Assembly (NCBI GenBank): GCA_024397935.1
Contig: CP073743.1
Location: 806,001 to 870,000 of the forward strand
DNA length: 64,000 bases
Source: a bacterium SCSIO 12844
GTDB lineage: Bacteria; Pseudomonadota; Gammaproteobacteria; Francisellales; Francisellaceae
Direction: 5' to 3'
Shown piece by piece: positions 18,775 through 28,625 of this stretch. Under the pieces are notes generated by a model. It saw only the letters and a list, made by a program, of their open reading frames with translations, did no database searches and was not told the DNA's origin. The translations under genes were made by a program, and so were the position numbers. Within the stretch, counting starts at the first letter, position 1; each line of letters begins with the position of its first letter.

Positions 18775-19167
18775 ATGACTAGTGAAGTATTTGATCCAAA
18801 AAAACAATTGGTCACCTTAACGGTAAATGCCCAAGAACATTTTAGAGATTATATTAAAAATAAAGGTGGTGTTGGTGTTCGTTTAGGCGTCAAGAAAATG
18901 GGTTGTTCAGGCTTAGGTTATGTTACTGAAGTTATTGATCAAGTTCCTGAAAATCATACTGTATTAGAGTTTGATGAAATTAATGTTTATATAGATAATG
19001 ATGCAATTTTATATCTAACAGGCTTAGTCGTTGATTTTGTTAAGCAAGAGATGGGGTTATCACAATTGATTTATCATAACCCAAATGAATCTGCACGTTG
19101 TGGTTGTGGTGAAAGCTTTACTGTAGCACCAACTGATAGTAATCCTTATATTGAAGAAAATGAGTAA
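18775..19167 (+). CDS. sufA: A-type iron-sulfur carrier protein (SufA/IscA/HesB family)
   Basis: Small carrier that receives and passes on iron-sulfur clusters. The 130 aa hold the three invariant cysteines: Cys44 in MGCSGLGY, and Cys109 and Cys111 in ARCGCGESF. The ATG at 18775 is chosen over an in-frame GTG at 18766, because AAGAGG ending at that GTG is the ribosome binding site for the ATG. It lies 21 nt after sufS. It could equally be named erpA or iscA by sequence; the suf context supports SufA. Confidence 0.87.
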   Translation: MTSEVFDPKKQLVTLTVNAQEHFRDYIKNKGGVGVRLGVKKMGCSGLGYVTEVIDQVPENHTVLEFDEINVYIDNDAILYLTGLVVDFVKQEMGLSQLIYHNPNESARCGCGESFTVAPTDSNPYIEENE

Positions 19168-19189
19168 GTGACTCTAAAAGGTAATTTAA

Positions 19190-19741
19190 ATGAATTTTAA
19201 AGATGTGGCAATTGTCAGACGAGATGTCGAAGTCACTTTAATCCCTTATGGGCAATCAATTACACTTATGCCAGGTCAAGAAGTCCTTGTTACACAAGCT
19301 TTAGGTGGTAGCTATACGCTGAATGTTAATGGTAATTTAGTCCGCCTTGAAGGTAAAGATGCTGATGCAATTGGTAAAGAAATAATTAAGATGCCAGTAG
19401 ATGATAGTAATATTAAAGCAGGCGACCCAGTTGATGAAGATTTAGTATGGGCACAGTTAAAAACAGTTTATGACCCTGAAATACCAGTTAATATTGTTGA
19501 TTTAGGGTTGATCTATGATTTACATTATACCTTGTGTGAGGATGGTAATTATCATGTTGGCGTGCAAATGACTTTGACAGCGCCAGGTTGTGGTATGGGA
19601 CCAGTTTTAGTTGAAGATGTTGAAACACGCCTAAAACAAATTCCAAATATTAATGGCGCTGATGTTGTATTGGTATTTGACCCACCATGGAACTCAGATA
19701 TGATGTCAGAAGAAGCGAAACTAGAGTTAGGATTATTTTAG
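19190..19741 (+). CDS. sufT: Fe-S cluster assembly protein SufT
   Basis: Accessory factor for iron-sulfur cluster maturation, with a DUF59/MIP18-type C-terminal domain. The 183 aa have an N-terminal beta-rich part (about 1-70, with LMPGQEVLVTQALGGSYTL) typical of SufT. The DUF59 domain follows, with YDPEIPVNIVDLGLIYDL, the conserved cysteine in TAPGCGMGPVL, and FDPPWNSDMMSEEA. The gene starts 22 nt after sufA and its TAG directly abuts the ATG of coaD. Confidence 0.92.
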   Translation: MNFKDVAIVRRDVEVTLIPYGQSITLMPGQEVLVTQALGGSYTLNVNGNLVRLEGKDADAIGKEIIKMPVDDSNIKAGDPVDEDLVWAQLKTVYDPEIPVNIVDLGLIYDLHYTLCEDGNYHVGVQMTLTAPGCGMGPVLVEDVETRLKQIPNINGADVVLVFDPPWNSDMMSEEAKLELGLF

Positions 19742-20523
<782 letters not shown>

Positions 20524-20552
20524 TATTAACTTTGTTCCTAGTATTTAACTAT

Positions 20553-21980
20553 TTATAACAATCGCTTAATTAACCCTCTTAGAATAAAAGCAATTATACC
20601 AACGATAAAAATACAAAGCCCAAGTGTAAAAAATACCTTTAAATATTGAGTATTGATCACAGATAAACTGGATCCTTTGGGTGAAACTGTAAATGAAGCA
20701 ATAAACCCAACGAAAACCGCAGATACGCCCGTAACCATATTCCAAACGCCCATTAATAACCCTTCCTTTCCTTCTGGTGCAAGCTTTCCTGCCATTGCAA
20801 TACCAATAGGAAGAATCATTAATTCACCTGAAACAAAAAATAAAAATACTAATAACAACCAAAAAACAGTGAAAGTTGAGTTTAAATGAGTAAAGATTAG
20901 TAGAGATAAAATAAGATAGCCAATTGATGCAAATATTAATCCTAAAGAAAATTTAGTTGGAAATGAGGGATTTTTACCTTTTTTCTCTAACCTAATCCAA
21001 AGCGTACTATAAATTAAACCTAAAAAGATACAATAAAATGCATCAAGAGAAGTAATTTCACCTGCGGGAAGTTGAATTGAACCAATCATAAGATTAATAC
21101 TACTTTCAGCAAAAATGGGTAAAAGGCCAAATTCAGAGTTAAAAATAATTAGATAAGCAAAGCCAATAAAACATAAACAGACATAAGCAACTAAATGCTT
21201 AGATTTTTGTTTATCTTTAATAAAAATACTAAGATAGATAATATACAGAAAAGCAAGTGCAACAATTCCCCACATGATGATGCTATTAATCGTGACAAAG
21301 TTTAATAAAAAATAGCATATTGGAACTAAAATAATTGAGATAATAATGATCATCATAGTGCTATGAAGATTACTTTTTCCACGTACTAAAATTTTGCCAG
21401 AGATAAGTTCATTATGTGTGCGAATTTTTTTTCGTAACAAAAGCATCAGTAAAAAACCAAAAAATAAAGGAATGATATAAAGAATTAGACCTGGTTTTCC
21501 ATAGTATTTTAGCATGAACCCTGCTGATATAGCTGATAATAGAAAGCCAATATTAAATAGTAGATAGAAAATAGTGCTACCTGATTCACGTTTTTTATGT
21601 TGTTTATGATATAACATACCAACAAGTGACCAAAGAGCTGGCGTACAAAATGCATTACCTACAAGAAAAATAGATAAACCTAATATTAAAAAAGTAAATC
21701 CAGGCATCAGTAAGGTTAACATACCCATTGCACTAAATAAAAGGCCAACCATTGCACCATTTCTAAAGCCAAATTTATCACAGAAAAACCCACCTAAAAC
21801 GGGCAAGCTAAAAGCAAGTGAGTTAAAAGCTGCAAATAAATTGAAAGATTGGTCTTTAGTTAGGCCGTAAACTAATTCTAACATGACCAATAAGTAAGAT
21901 AAAAATACACCAAATGCAAAGGTGAAAGTCATATAAATTAAGGAAAGTATCCATAGTGACTTTGGTGTTTTATCATCCAT
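20553..21980 (-). CDS. POT/PTR2-like MFS transporter, divergent
   Basis: Inner-membrane secondary carrier of the major facilitator superfamily. The 475 aa have about 12-14 hydrophobic segments. Family resemblance to proton-dependent oligopeptide transporters comes from NLFAAFNSLAFSLPVLGGFFCDK (early loop), VGNAFCTPALWSLVGMLY, and especially the late GELMILPIGIAMAGKLAPEG segment. The POT proton-coupling motif ExxER in the first helix is not present; that region reads FAFGVFLSYLLVMLELVYG. A peptide substrate is therefore not safe to assume. Single gene, transcribed leftwards; the DUF547 gene 49 bp upstream points the same way. Confidence 0.7.
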   Translation of the reverse strand: MDDKTPKSLWILSLIYMTFTFAFGVFLSYLLVMLELVYGLTKDQSFNLFAAFNSLAFSLPVLGGFFCDKFGFRNGAMVGLLFSAMGMLTLLMPGFTFLILGLSIFLVGNAFCTPALWSLVGMLYHKQHKKRESGSTIFYLLFNIGFLLSAISAGFMLKYYGKPGLILYIIPLFFGFLLMLLLRKKIRTHNELISGKILVRGKSNLHSTMMIIIISIILVPICYFLLNFVTINSIIMWGIVALAFLYIIYLSIFIKDKQKSKHLVAYVCLCFIGFAYLIIFNSEFGLLPIFAESSINLMIGSIQLPAGEITSLDAFYCIFLGLIYSTLWIRLEKKGKNPSFPTKFSLGLIFASIGYLILSLLIFTHLNSTFTVFWLLLVFLFFVSGELMILPIGIAMAGKLAPEGKEGLLMGVWNMVTGVSAVFVGFIASFTVSPKGSSLSVINTQYLKVFFTLGLCIFIVGIIAFILRGLIKRLL

Positions 21981-22029
21981 GGTAATTATTCTTCTATTAT
22001 GTGAACTTAATAACTAGTATAGATGATAT

Positions 22030-22869
22030 TTATTTAACTTCGTTTAAATTCCAGTTGTATGACATAAATTCAAAGTCATTAAATGCTTGTAATTTATTTT
22101 TAAGTTCAGGGTTGGCATAAAGTTTAATAAATCTTAAAATATTTTTTTTAGAATCTCCAAAGTCAATGCCATACCAATTAAATATTTCAGATAGATAAAG
22201 TTTATTATTTTTAATGGAAACACCTTTAGGTGAATTAACAAAAGCTTTAAACGCTTGATTTAATTGTTGATCAATTGTATTGCCTTGATATGTTTTTGCA
22301 TCTAAATTAGGGCAACTAATTGATGCACAGTTAACTGCTGCATGAATTCTTGGGTCATTGTAAATGGCTCGAATAATACCATGCTCGATATTATTTAAAG
22401 ATAATTTTTTGCCATCAACGGTTAATAATTCCATATCCCATGGGCCAAATGAGAAAAAACCACTCGATATATCTTTAATTGATTTAACTGGGTAATGTTC
22501 AAGAATTAAATAAATCGTTTCCATATTGTATAAATTAATCCAGTAAGCAAGTTGCTCATTACGGTTATACTGATATATTTTAATACTCTCGAGGCGCTTG
22601 ATTGCATCAGATAATAATTTTTTATCATTTGGTGTTATTTTTTTATAATTAATTAGTGTTTGATGAGGTTTTTCTATTAAATATTGATTAAGAAAGTGTT
22701 GCCAAATAGGGTACTGTATATCAGCTTTTGATAAAGGGTCAAATGATACCCAATGGTTAAGTAATTCTTTTTTAGGTGCAGCAAAACTGTTATTAGAAAT
22801 AATGAAAATCGAAAGACATATAATTAAAGTAAATTTGAATTTTTGAAAACCATAATTAATTAGATTCAT
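22030..22869 (-). CDS. Exported DUF547 domain protein
   Basis: 279 aa. The signal peptide is clear, with a hydrophobic core at about 12-26 and likely cleavage after SFA at residue 30. DUF547 landmarks follow: NEQLAYWINLYNMETIYLILEHYP, FGPWDMELLTVDGKKLSLNNIEHGIIR, and the cysteine-containing HAAVNCASISCPNLDAKTY. The function of the family is not established. It is widespread in proteobacterial periplasmic proteins and shares a transglutaminase-like look with its conserved Asn-Cys and His residues. AAGGA lies 7 nt before the ATG. Transcribed divergently from grpE. Confidence 0.87.
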   Translation of the reverse strand: MNLINYGFQKFKFTLIICLSIFIISNNSFAAPKKELLNHWVSFDPLSKADIQYPIWQHFLNQYLIEKPHQTLINYKKITPNDKKLLSDAIKRLESIKIYQYNRNEQLAYWINLYNMETIYLILEHYPVKSIKDISSGFFSFGPWDMELLTVDGKKLSLNNIEHGIIRAIYNDPRIHAAVNCASISCPNLDAKTYQGNTIDQQLNQAFKAFVNSPKGVSIKNNKLYLSEIFNWYGIDFGDSKKNILRFIKLYANPELKNKLQAFNDFEFMSYNWNLNEVK

Positions 22870-22968
22870 AACGTTATCCTTAATGTATTATTACATCGTC
22901 TAAGTTGTCCATTGCTCAATTATTTATTATTAATTCAAATAATGATAAAAATAAAGACAAATTTTAGG

Positions 22969-22997
22969 CTTGAAAAATATCTTATTAGCCCTAATCT
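22969..22997 (+). promoter_or_regulatory. Sigma-32-like heat-shock promoter before grpE
   Basis: CTTGAAA (22969-22975), a 13-bp spacer and CCCTAATCT (22989-22997) resemble the RpoH consensus CTTGAAA-N11-16-CCCCATNT. The -35 is perfect and the -10 partial. The site lies 46 bp upstream of the grpE start, as expected for a heat-shock gene. Confidence 0.6.
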
Positions 22998-23043
22998 TTA
23001 GTCTTAATAAAATATAAATTAATAAAAAGAGAGAATAATAGGT

Positions 23044-23652
23044 ATGTCAAACCATTCAGATAGTCATAAAAAAGTGCATGATTTTGATGTCACTGATCTA
23101 ACAGATGATGAAACCAATGAAACAGTTGATGAAGTAGTTGATGAAAAACCAAAAAGTGAAACGACTAAGTTGGCACAAAAAGTTGATGAGCTTTATGCGC
23201 AGCTAGAAAATTCAAAAAAGAAAGTACATGAAGCTGAAGATAAAGCATTAAGATTACATGCTGAAATGGAAAATCTTCGTAGAAGAACACAACGTGATGT
23301 TGAACATGCACATAAATTTGCATTAGAGAAGTGTTTAAGAGATTTAATTCCCGTTGTTGATAGTATGGAGCATGCTTGTGATGTTAAAGGTGATGATGAA
23401 CAAGTTCAAGCAATGCGCCAAGGCGTTGAGTTAACAATGAAAATGTTAATTGATACTTTAGCTAAATATGGTGTTGAACAAATCAACCCAGAAGGTGATT
23501 TATTTGACCCGTCATTACATGAGGCGATGTCAATGCAAGTAAATGATCGAGTTGAAGCTAATACAGTTATTGCCGTATTACAAAAAGGATATCGATTAAA
23601 TGATCGTGTCATTCGACCGGCTCGTGTGGTTGTATCTAAACGATCAGCTTAA
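23044..23652 (+). CDS. grpE: Nucleotide exchange factor GrpE
   Basis: Co-chaperone that releases ADP from DnaK. The 202 aa have an acidic, disordered N-terminus (about 1-50), a long coiled coil (about 52-95), the conserved NLRRRTQRDVEHAHKFALEK segment, and the C-terminal beta domain with GVEQINPEGDLFDPSLHEAM and GYRLNDRVIRPARVVVSK. The usual length is 180-210 aa. AGAGAG precedes the ATG. It sits 134 bp upstream of dnaK, with a separate heat-shock-type promoter in the gap. Confidence 0.96.
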   Translation: MSNHSDSHKKVHDFDVTDLTDDETNETVDEVVDEKPKSETTKLAQKVDELYAQLENSKKKVHEAEDKALRLHAEMENLRRRTQRDVEHAHKFALEKCLRDLIPVVDSMEHACDVKGDDEQVQAMRQGVELTMKMLIDTLAKYGVEQINPEGDLFDPSLHEAMSMQVNDRVEANTVIAVLQKGYRLNDRVIRPARVVVSKRSA

Positions 23653-23689
23653 AAAATAGAACAAAAATATAAAAAATGAATCATTAAGA

Positions 23690-23718
23690 CTTGAAAAAAA
23701 ACAAGCTTGACACCATGT
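23690..23718 (+). promoter_or_regulatory. Sigma-32-like heat-shock promoter before dnaK
   Basis: CTTGAAA (23690-23696), a 14-bp spacer and CACCATGT (23711-23718) match the RpoH consensus at all but one of the defined positions. It lies 68 bp upstream of the dnaK start codon. dnaK can thus be induced independently of the grpE promoter. Confidence 0.7.
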
Positions 23719-23786
23719 TTATAAAGTTCGAAAAATTAATGAGAATATGAAATAACAATTAAATAAGAAAATTTAGGAGATATTCA

Positions 23787-25745
23787 ATGGGTAAAATTAT
23801 TGGAATCGATTTGGGGACTACTAATTCCTGTGTTGCTGTGATGGATGGTAAAACACCTCGTGTTTTAGAAAATGCAGAAGGGCATCGTACAACACCTTCA
23901 ATTGTTGCTTATACTGAAAGTGGCGAAATTTTAGTTGGCCAGCCTGCAAAACGCCAAGCTGTAACCAATGCAGCAAATACAGTTTATGCAGTTAAACGTT
24001 TAATTGGACGTCGCTTTGATGAAAAAGTGGTTCAAGACGATATTGTTAAAAAAGTACCTTATCAAGTAATTGCAGCAGATAATGGTGATGCTTGGGTTGA
24101 AGTAATGAGTAAAAAGTTAGCGCCACCGCAAGTTTCTGCTGAAATATTACGTAAAATGAAAAAAACAGCTGAAGACTTTTTAGGTGAAGAAGTTAAAGAA
24201 GCAGTTATTACAGTGCCAGCTTACTTTAACGATGCACAGCGTCAAGCAACTAAAGATGCAGGTAAGATTGCAGGTCTTGATGTTAAGCGTATTATTAATG
24301 AGCCAACTGCAGCTGCATTAGCTTATGGTATGGATAAGAAAAAAGGTGATCAAACAATTGCTGTTTATGACCTAGGTGGTGGTACATTTGATATTTCTAT
24401 TATTGAAATTGCTAATGTTGATGGAGATAGTCAAATTGAAGTATTAGCAACTAATGGTGATACTTTCTTAGGTGGTGAAGACTTTGACGTTGCGTTAATG
24501 AATTACTTAATTGATGAGTTCCAAAAAGAGCAAGGCATTGATTTACACAATGACCCACTGGCAATTCAACGTTTACGTGAAGCAGCTGAAAAAGCAAAAA
24601 TTGAGTTATCATCGACACAACAGACAGATGTAAACTTACCATATATTACAGCAGATGCTTCAGGGCCTAAGCATTTAAATATTAAAGTAACACGTGCAAA
24701 ATTTGAGTCATTAGTTGAAAGCTTGATTAAGCGTACATTAGAGCCATGCAAAAAAGCATTAAGTGATGCAGGACTTTCAGTATCAGATATTTCTGATGTG
24801 ATTTTAGTTGGTGGTCAAACTCGTATGCCTAAGGTTCAAGATACAGTAAAAGATCTATTTGGTAAAGAGCCTCGCCGTGATGTTAACCCTGATGAAGCGG
24901 TTGCATTAGGTGCTGCCATCCAAGGTGGTGTCTTAGCTGGTGATGTAAAAGATGTCTTATTGCTTGATGTGAATCCATTATCACTTGGTATTGAAACATT
25001 AGGTGGTGTGATGACTAAGTTGATTGAACGTAATACAACGATTCCAACACGTAAAACACAAGTGTTTTCAACAGCAGAAGATAATCAAAGTGCAGTGACT
25101 ATTCATGTTCTTCAAGGTGAACGTGAAATGGCATCAGCAAGTAAGTCACTAGGGCGTTTTGATTTAACAGGTATTCCGCCTGCACCACGTGGTATGCCAC
25201 AGATTGAAGTAACATTTGATATTGATGCTAATGGTATTTTAAATGTATCTGCAAAAGATAAAGCTTCAGGTAAAGAGCAATCTATTGTTATTCGTGCCTC
25301 TAGCGGTTTATCTGATGAAGAAGTGGATAAAATGGTTAAAGATGCTGAAGCAAATGCAGAAAGTGATCGTAAGTTCCATGAGCTAACTCAGGCCCGTAAC
25401 CAGGCAGATGCATTGGTTCATAGCACAAAGAAATCAATAGAAGAGTTAGGTGATAAAGTACCACAAGAAGATAAAACTAAAATTGAAGCTGCAGCTAAAG
25501 AATTAGAAGAAGCAATTAAAGGTGATGATAAAGATGCAATTGAAGCAAAATCTAAAGCTTTAACCGATGCTTCAGCAACATTGATGACATTAATGCAACA
25601 ACAAGCAGCTGAAGCACAACAGCAAGCACAAAGTGGTCAAGCTACTGATGAACCCGCTGCTTCAGAAAATACCAAATCTGATGAGCAGTCTAAAAATGAT
25701 GATGTTGTTGATGCTGAATTTGAAGAAGTTAAGGATGATAAATAA
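23787..25745 (+). CDS. dnaK: Molecular chaperone DnaK (Hsp70)
   Basis: ATP-driven chaperone that binds unfolded peptides together with DnaJ and GrpE. The 652 aa contain the ATPase domain with [17 protein letters not shown], the phosphate-2 motif [13 protein letters not shown] and the adenosine motif [13 protein letters not shown]. The interdomain linker ([20 protein letters not shown]), the substrate-binding domain and a lid with a C-terminal glutamine-rich stretch follow, ending in the charged tail [15 protein letters not shown] strong AGGAGA ribosome binding site lies 6 nt before the ATG. It is followed by a clear terminator. Confidence 0.98.
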   Translation: MGKIIGIDLGTTNSCVAVMDGKTPRVLENAEGHRTTPSIVAYTESGEILVGQPAKRQAVTNAANTVYAVKRLIGRRFDEKVVQDDIVKKVPYQVIAADNGDAWVEVMSKKLAPPQVSAEILRKMKKTAEDFLGEEVKEAVITVPAYFNDAQRQATKDAGKIAGLDVKRIINEPTAAALAYGMDKKKGDQTIAVYDLGGGTFDISIIEIANVDGDSQIEVLATNGDTFLGGEDFDVALMNYLIDEFQKEQGIDLHNDPLAIQRLREAAEKAKIELSSTQQTDVNLPYITADASGPKHLNIKVTRAKFESLVESLIKRTLEPCKKALSDAGLSVSDISDVILVGGQTRMPKVQDTVKDLFGKEPRRDVNPDEAVALGAAIQGGVLAGDVKDVLLLDVNPLSLGIETLGGVMTKLIERNTTIPTRKTQVFSTAEDNQSAVTIHVLQGEREMASASKSLGRFDLTGIPPAPRGMPQIEVTFDIDANGILNVSAKDKASGKEQSIVIRASSGLSDEEVDKMVKDAEANAESDRKFHELTQARNQADALVHSTKKSIEELGDKVPQEDKTKIEAAAKELEEAIKGDDKDAIEAKSKALTDASATLMTLMQQQAAEAQQQAQSGQATDEPAASENTKSDEQSKNDDVVDAEFEEVKDDK

Positions 25746-25779
25746 AATTATCGTCTCTTTAAGTTAGTATTAATACTTG

Positions 25780-25806
25780 AAAATGCGGGATTAGCCCGCA
25801 TTTTTT
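25780..25806 (+). terminator. Intrinsic terminator after dnaK
   Basis: A perfect 10-bp stem, AAAATGCGGG (25780-25789) with CCCGCATTTT (25795-25804), encloses a 5-nt loop and runs into a T-tract ending at 25806. It lies 35 bp after the dnaK stop and 46 bp before dnaJ. dnaJ therefore depends on readthrough or its own promoter. Confidence 0.9.
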
Positions 25807-25852
25807 ATATTAGCATAATAATTTAAATGTAGATTGAGCTTAGGATTTAAAA

Positions 25853-27004
25853 ATGGCAACAAGAGATTATTACGAAATATTAGGTGTTTCAAAAGGGGCA
25901 AGTGAGGCTGAGATTAAAAAATCATTTCGTCGTCTTGCAATGAAATATCATCCAGATCGTAACAAAGAAAATTTAGAAGAGGCTGAAAATAAGTTTAAAG
26001 AAGCTAAAGAGGCTTATGAAATTCTAAGTGATCCACAAAAACGTTCTGCTTATGATCAGTTTGGTCATGCAGGTGTTGATCCAAGTCAAATGGGTGGCGG
26101 TGGATTTGGTGGCTTTTCTAGTGGTAATTTTGATGATATCTTTGGTGATATTTTTGGTGATATCTTTGGTGGTAGCCGTTCTCGCTCAAGGGGTGGCGCG
26201 CGTCAACCACAATCAGGAAATGATTTGCGTTATACGTTAGATATCACTTTAGAAGAAGCAGTTCATGGAGCCAATAAAAAAATACGTATACCAACGGTTA
26301 TTGAGTGTAAACGTTGTCATGGTAGTGGCTCAAAAAATAATGGCGGTATGACAACTTGTAATACCTGTGGTGGTGCAGGTGCAGTTAGAATGTCGCAAGG
26401 TATTTTTTCAGTTCAGCAAACTTGTCCTAATTGCCATGGGCGTGGTCAGGTAATTAAAGATCCTTGTAATAGTTGTTATGGTCAAGGCAGAGTCCAGGAT
26501 ACAAAAACATTGTCAGTTAAAATCCCAAGTGGTGTCGATACGGGTGATCGTATTAGGTTGACAGGTGAAGGTGAAGCTGGTGAAAAAGGTGCTCCTGCAG
26601 GTGATTTATATGTTCAAGTACGTGTTAAAGAACATGCAATCTTTACGCGTGAAGGCAATGATCTTTACTGTGATGTTCCTGTTGATATGGTCATGGCTGC
26701 GATTGGTGGCTCTATTGAAGTACCAACCATTGATGGGCGAGTTACTTTAAAAGTTCCTGCTGAATCACAAAATGGTAAATTATTTCGATTACGAGGCAAG
26801 GGAGTCAAACCATTGCGCGGTGGTTCAATGGGTGATTTATTTTGTAGGATTAATGTTGAAATTCCAGTCAATTTAAATCATGAACAAAAAGATTTATTGC
26901 ATCAATTATCTGAGTCTTTAAAAGATGGTAAGCATAAACATTCACCTAAATCAAAAAGTTGGTTTGACAATGTAAAATCTTTTTTTGAAGATATAAGAAA
27001 GTAG
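25853..27004 (+). CDS. dnaJ: Molecular chaperone DnaJ (Hsp40)
   Basis: Delivers substrates to DnaK and stimulates its ATPase. The 383 aa contain a J domain with the HPD motif at 33-35, a Gly/Phe-rich region (about 76-115), and four zinc-finger CxxCxGxG motifs ([32 protein letters not shown]). C-terminal substrate-binding and dimerisation domains follow. All landmarks of a type I DnaJ are intact. TAGGA lies about 7 nt upstream of the ATG. The dnaK terminator separates it from dnaK. Confidence 0.97.
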   Translation: MATRDYYEILGVSKGASEAEIKKSFRRLAMKYHPDRNKENLEEAENKFKEAKEAYEILSDPQKRSAYDQFGHAGVDPSQMGGGGFGGFSSGNFDDIFGDIFGDIFGGSRSRSRGGARQPQSGNDLRYTLDITLEEAVHGANKKIRIPTVIECKRCHGSGSKNNGGMTTCNTCGGAGAVRMSQGIFSVQQTCPNCHGRGQVIKDPCNSCYGQGRVQDTKTLSVKIPSGVDTGDRIRLTGEGEAGEKGAPAGDLYVQVRVKEHAIFTREGNDLYCDVPVDMVMAAIGGSIEVPTIDGRVTLKVPAESQNGKLFRLRGKGVKPLRGGSMGDLFCRINVEIPVNLNHEQKDLLHQLSESLKDGKHKHSPKSKSWFDNVKSFFEDIRK

Positions 27005-27072
27005 TAAAAAGCTTTGTTTAATAGATTGAATCAAACTAGAATAGTCAATATTAAGATTAACTTTTTTGGTTG

Positions 27073-27894
27073 ATGTCACTTATGGAATATTTTAAAAAAT
27101 TATTATTTATTGCTACTTCAGATGAAGAAGCACAACCATTAATTGATTTATTTACAATGGTTCCACTTGAAGATGATATCGATCCTGGATTGCCTGCAAA
27201 ATGGTATGTTGCAATACAGGCTAAAGTAAAACTATATCTTTTAGTATCTGGAGAGATAAAACGCTATGGCTTTACACGTTGTGGAACTTTAAATGCTTCA
27301 CTTTTAGCTTGGGAAGGTATTCGAACCATTGATCCTGATTATGTTATTAGTTGTGGCTTTGCAACAGGTTTACCACATGATGCAAAAACAGGTGATTTAT
27401 ACTTATGTAATAACGCACAATATTATGATCGACAGTTTGATTGTGATGAAACAGAGATAAACTATGTGATGATGGAATATGCATTAGGTAATTATCCCTG
27501 TGTGGTACCAGCAAGCGTCAACTTTAAATATAAATTAGGTGTGATTGCCTCAGGAAATAATTGCCATGTATCTCAAGATGTGATGGATATTCTTGAAGTA
27601 AATCGAGTAAGTTTAATTGATATGTCAACGGCTGCAATTGCAGAGATATGTGAACTAAAACATAAACCTTTAATTGTGCTAAAAGGTGTCCACCAACTAG
27701 TTGCAGAGAATGATCAAGAAATTGTATTATCACACGAAGAAGTTAATAAATTAGAAGAAAAAATAAATCTAGCGTTAGAAGAAATTGTCAATTGGGCCGT
27801 AACTAAATTAATTCCTCCAGTTAAGAAAAAGACACAAGATGCTAAATATTTCAAAGCTTTCAGTTTCCGTAGATTCAAAAAAAATCCTAAATAA
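27073..27894 (+). CDS. MTA/SAH nucleosidase-like protein with altered active site
   Basis: 273 aa with the fold signatures of the nucleoside phosphorylase / 5'-methylthioadenosine nucleosidase family: FIATSDEEAQPLI (compare GAMEEEVTLL), VISCGFATGLPHDAKTGDLYL, ASGNNCHVSQDVMDIL and LIDMSTAAIAEICELKHKPL. The early glutamate (Glu19) is kept. Two residues essential in E. coli Pfs/MTAN are changed: the ribose-binding Glu in VEMEATA is Ser185, and the catalytic Asp in RAISD is Gln208. Activity as a nucleosidase is doubtful, and a binding or regulatory role is possible. The C-terminal tail is lysine-rich and overlaps the next gene by 56 nt. ATG at 27073 preferred over TTG at 27070; no clear ribosome binding site. 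Confidence 0.65.
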   Translation: MSLMEYFKKLLFIATSDEEAQPLIDLFTMVPLEDDIDPGLPAKWYVAIQAKVKLYLLVSGEIKRYGFTRCGTLNASLLAWEGIRTIDPDYVISCGFATGLPHDAKTGDLYLCNNAQYYDRQFDCDETEINYVMMEYALGNYPCVVPASVNFKYKLGVIASGNNCHVSQDVMDILEVNRVSLIDMSTAAIAEICELKHKPLIVLKGVHQLVAENDQEIVLSHEEVNKLEEKINLALEEIVNWAVTKLIPPVKKKTQDAKYFKAFSFRRFKKNPK

Positions 27895-28609
27895 TATTTC
27901 TTTAGAGATAAATCAAGGTGAGACTTTAGCGATTATAGGGCCTAATGGCGCTGGTAAATCATCCTTGTTAAAAGCAATATTATCATTATATGAAGTTGAT
28001 GGTAAAATAGAATTTAACAATCTGGATTTATCAAAGTTATCTTTTTTAAAACGAGCTAAGCTCATTGCTTATTTAGCACAAAGTACAACGATGTCACTTA
28101 ACTTTCAGTCACATGAAGTTATTCGTTTAGGTCTTTATCCTTATCGTCATTTATTATCAAGTCAAGTGATTGGTAAAAAAGTGAATGATATTATGAAATT
28201 GACAGATGTATTACATTTAAAGGATCAAGATTATTTTTCATTATCTGGAGGTGAAAAGCAGCGAGTACAATTAGCTCGTGTTTTATTACAATTAAACTTA
28301 ATAGATGATAACGAACCAAAACTATTATTATTAGATGAGCATGTTAGTCATTTAGATATAGCATACCAACATTCAATTTTATCTTTAATAGAAAACCTTA
28401 CAAAAGCGAAAAACTTAACTGTGATTATGGTGTTACATGATATGAACTTGGTATTGAAATATGCAAATAAAGTAGCAGTTATTAATCATGGAGAACTTTA
28501 TAGTGTAGGAAATACAGAAGATGTGATCACCGAAAAAATGATTAATGATGTATATCAGATGAAATTTGTTCTCTTGCCTCAATATAATCAAGGTCTAATT
28601 ATGCCTTGA
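27839..28609 (+). CDS. ABC transporter ATPase, FecE/HmuV-like, orphan
   Basis: ATP-binding subunit of the family that powers uptake of iron-siderophore, haem or cobalamin complexes. The 256 aa have Walker A GPNGAGKS (34-41), signature LSGGEKQRVQLAR, Walker B LLLLDEHVSHLD (the usual proline after DE is His) and the H-loop VLHDMNL. The catalytic glutamate is present. The gene overlaps the end of the MTAN-like gene by 56 nt in another frame, suggesting coupled translation. No permease or binding-protein gene is adjacent, so its partners must lie elsewhere or it has another role. Confidence 0.83.
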   Translation: MLNISKLSVSVDSKKILNNISLEINQGETLAIIGPNGAGKSSLLKAILSLYEVDGKIEFNNLDLSKLSFLKRAKLIAYLAQSTTMSLNFQSHEVIRLGLYPYRHLLSSQVIGKKVNDIMKLTDVLHLKDQDYFSLSGGEKQRVQLARVLLQLNLIDDNEPKLLLLDEHVSHLDIAYQHSILSLIENLTKAKNLTVIMVLHDMNLVLKYANKVAVINHGELYSVGNTEDVITEKMINDVYQMKFVLLPQYNQGLIMP

Positions 28610-28625
28610 AACTATTAACTAGTTG

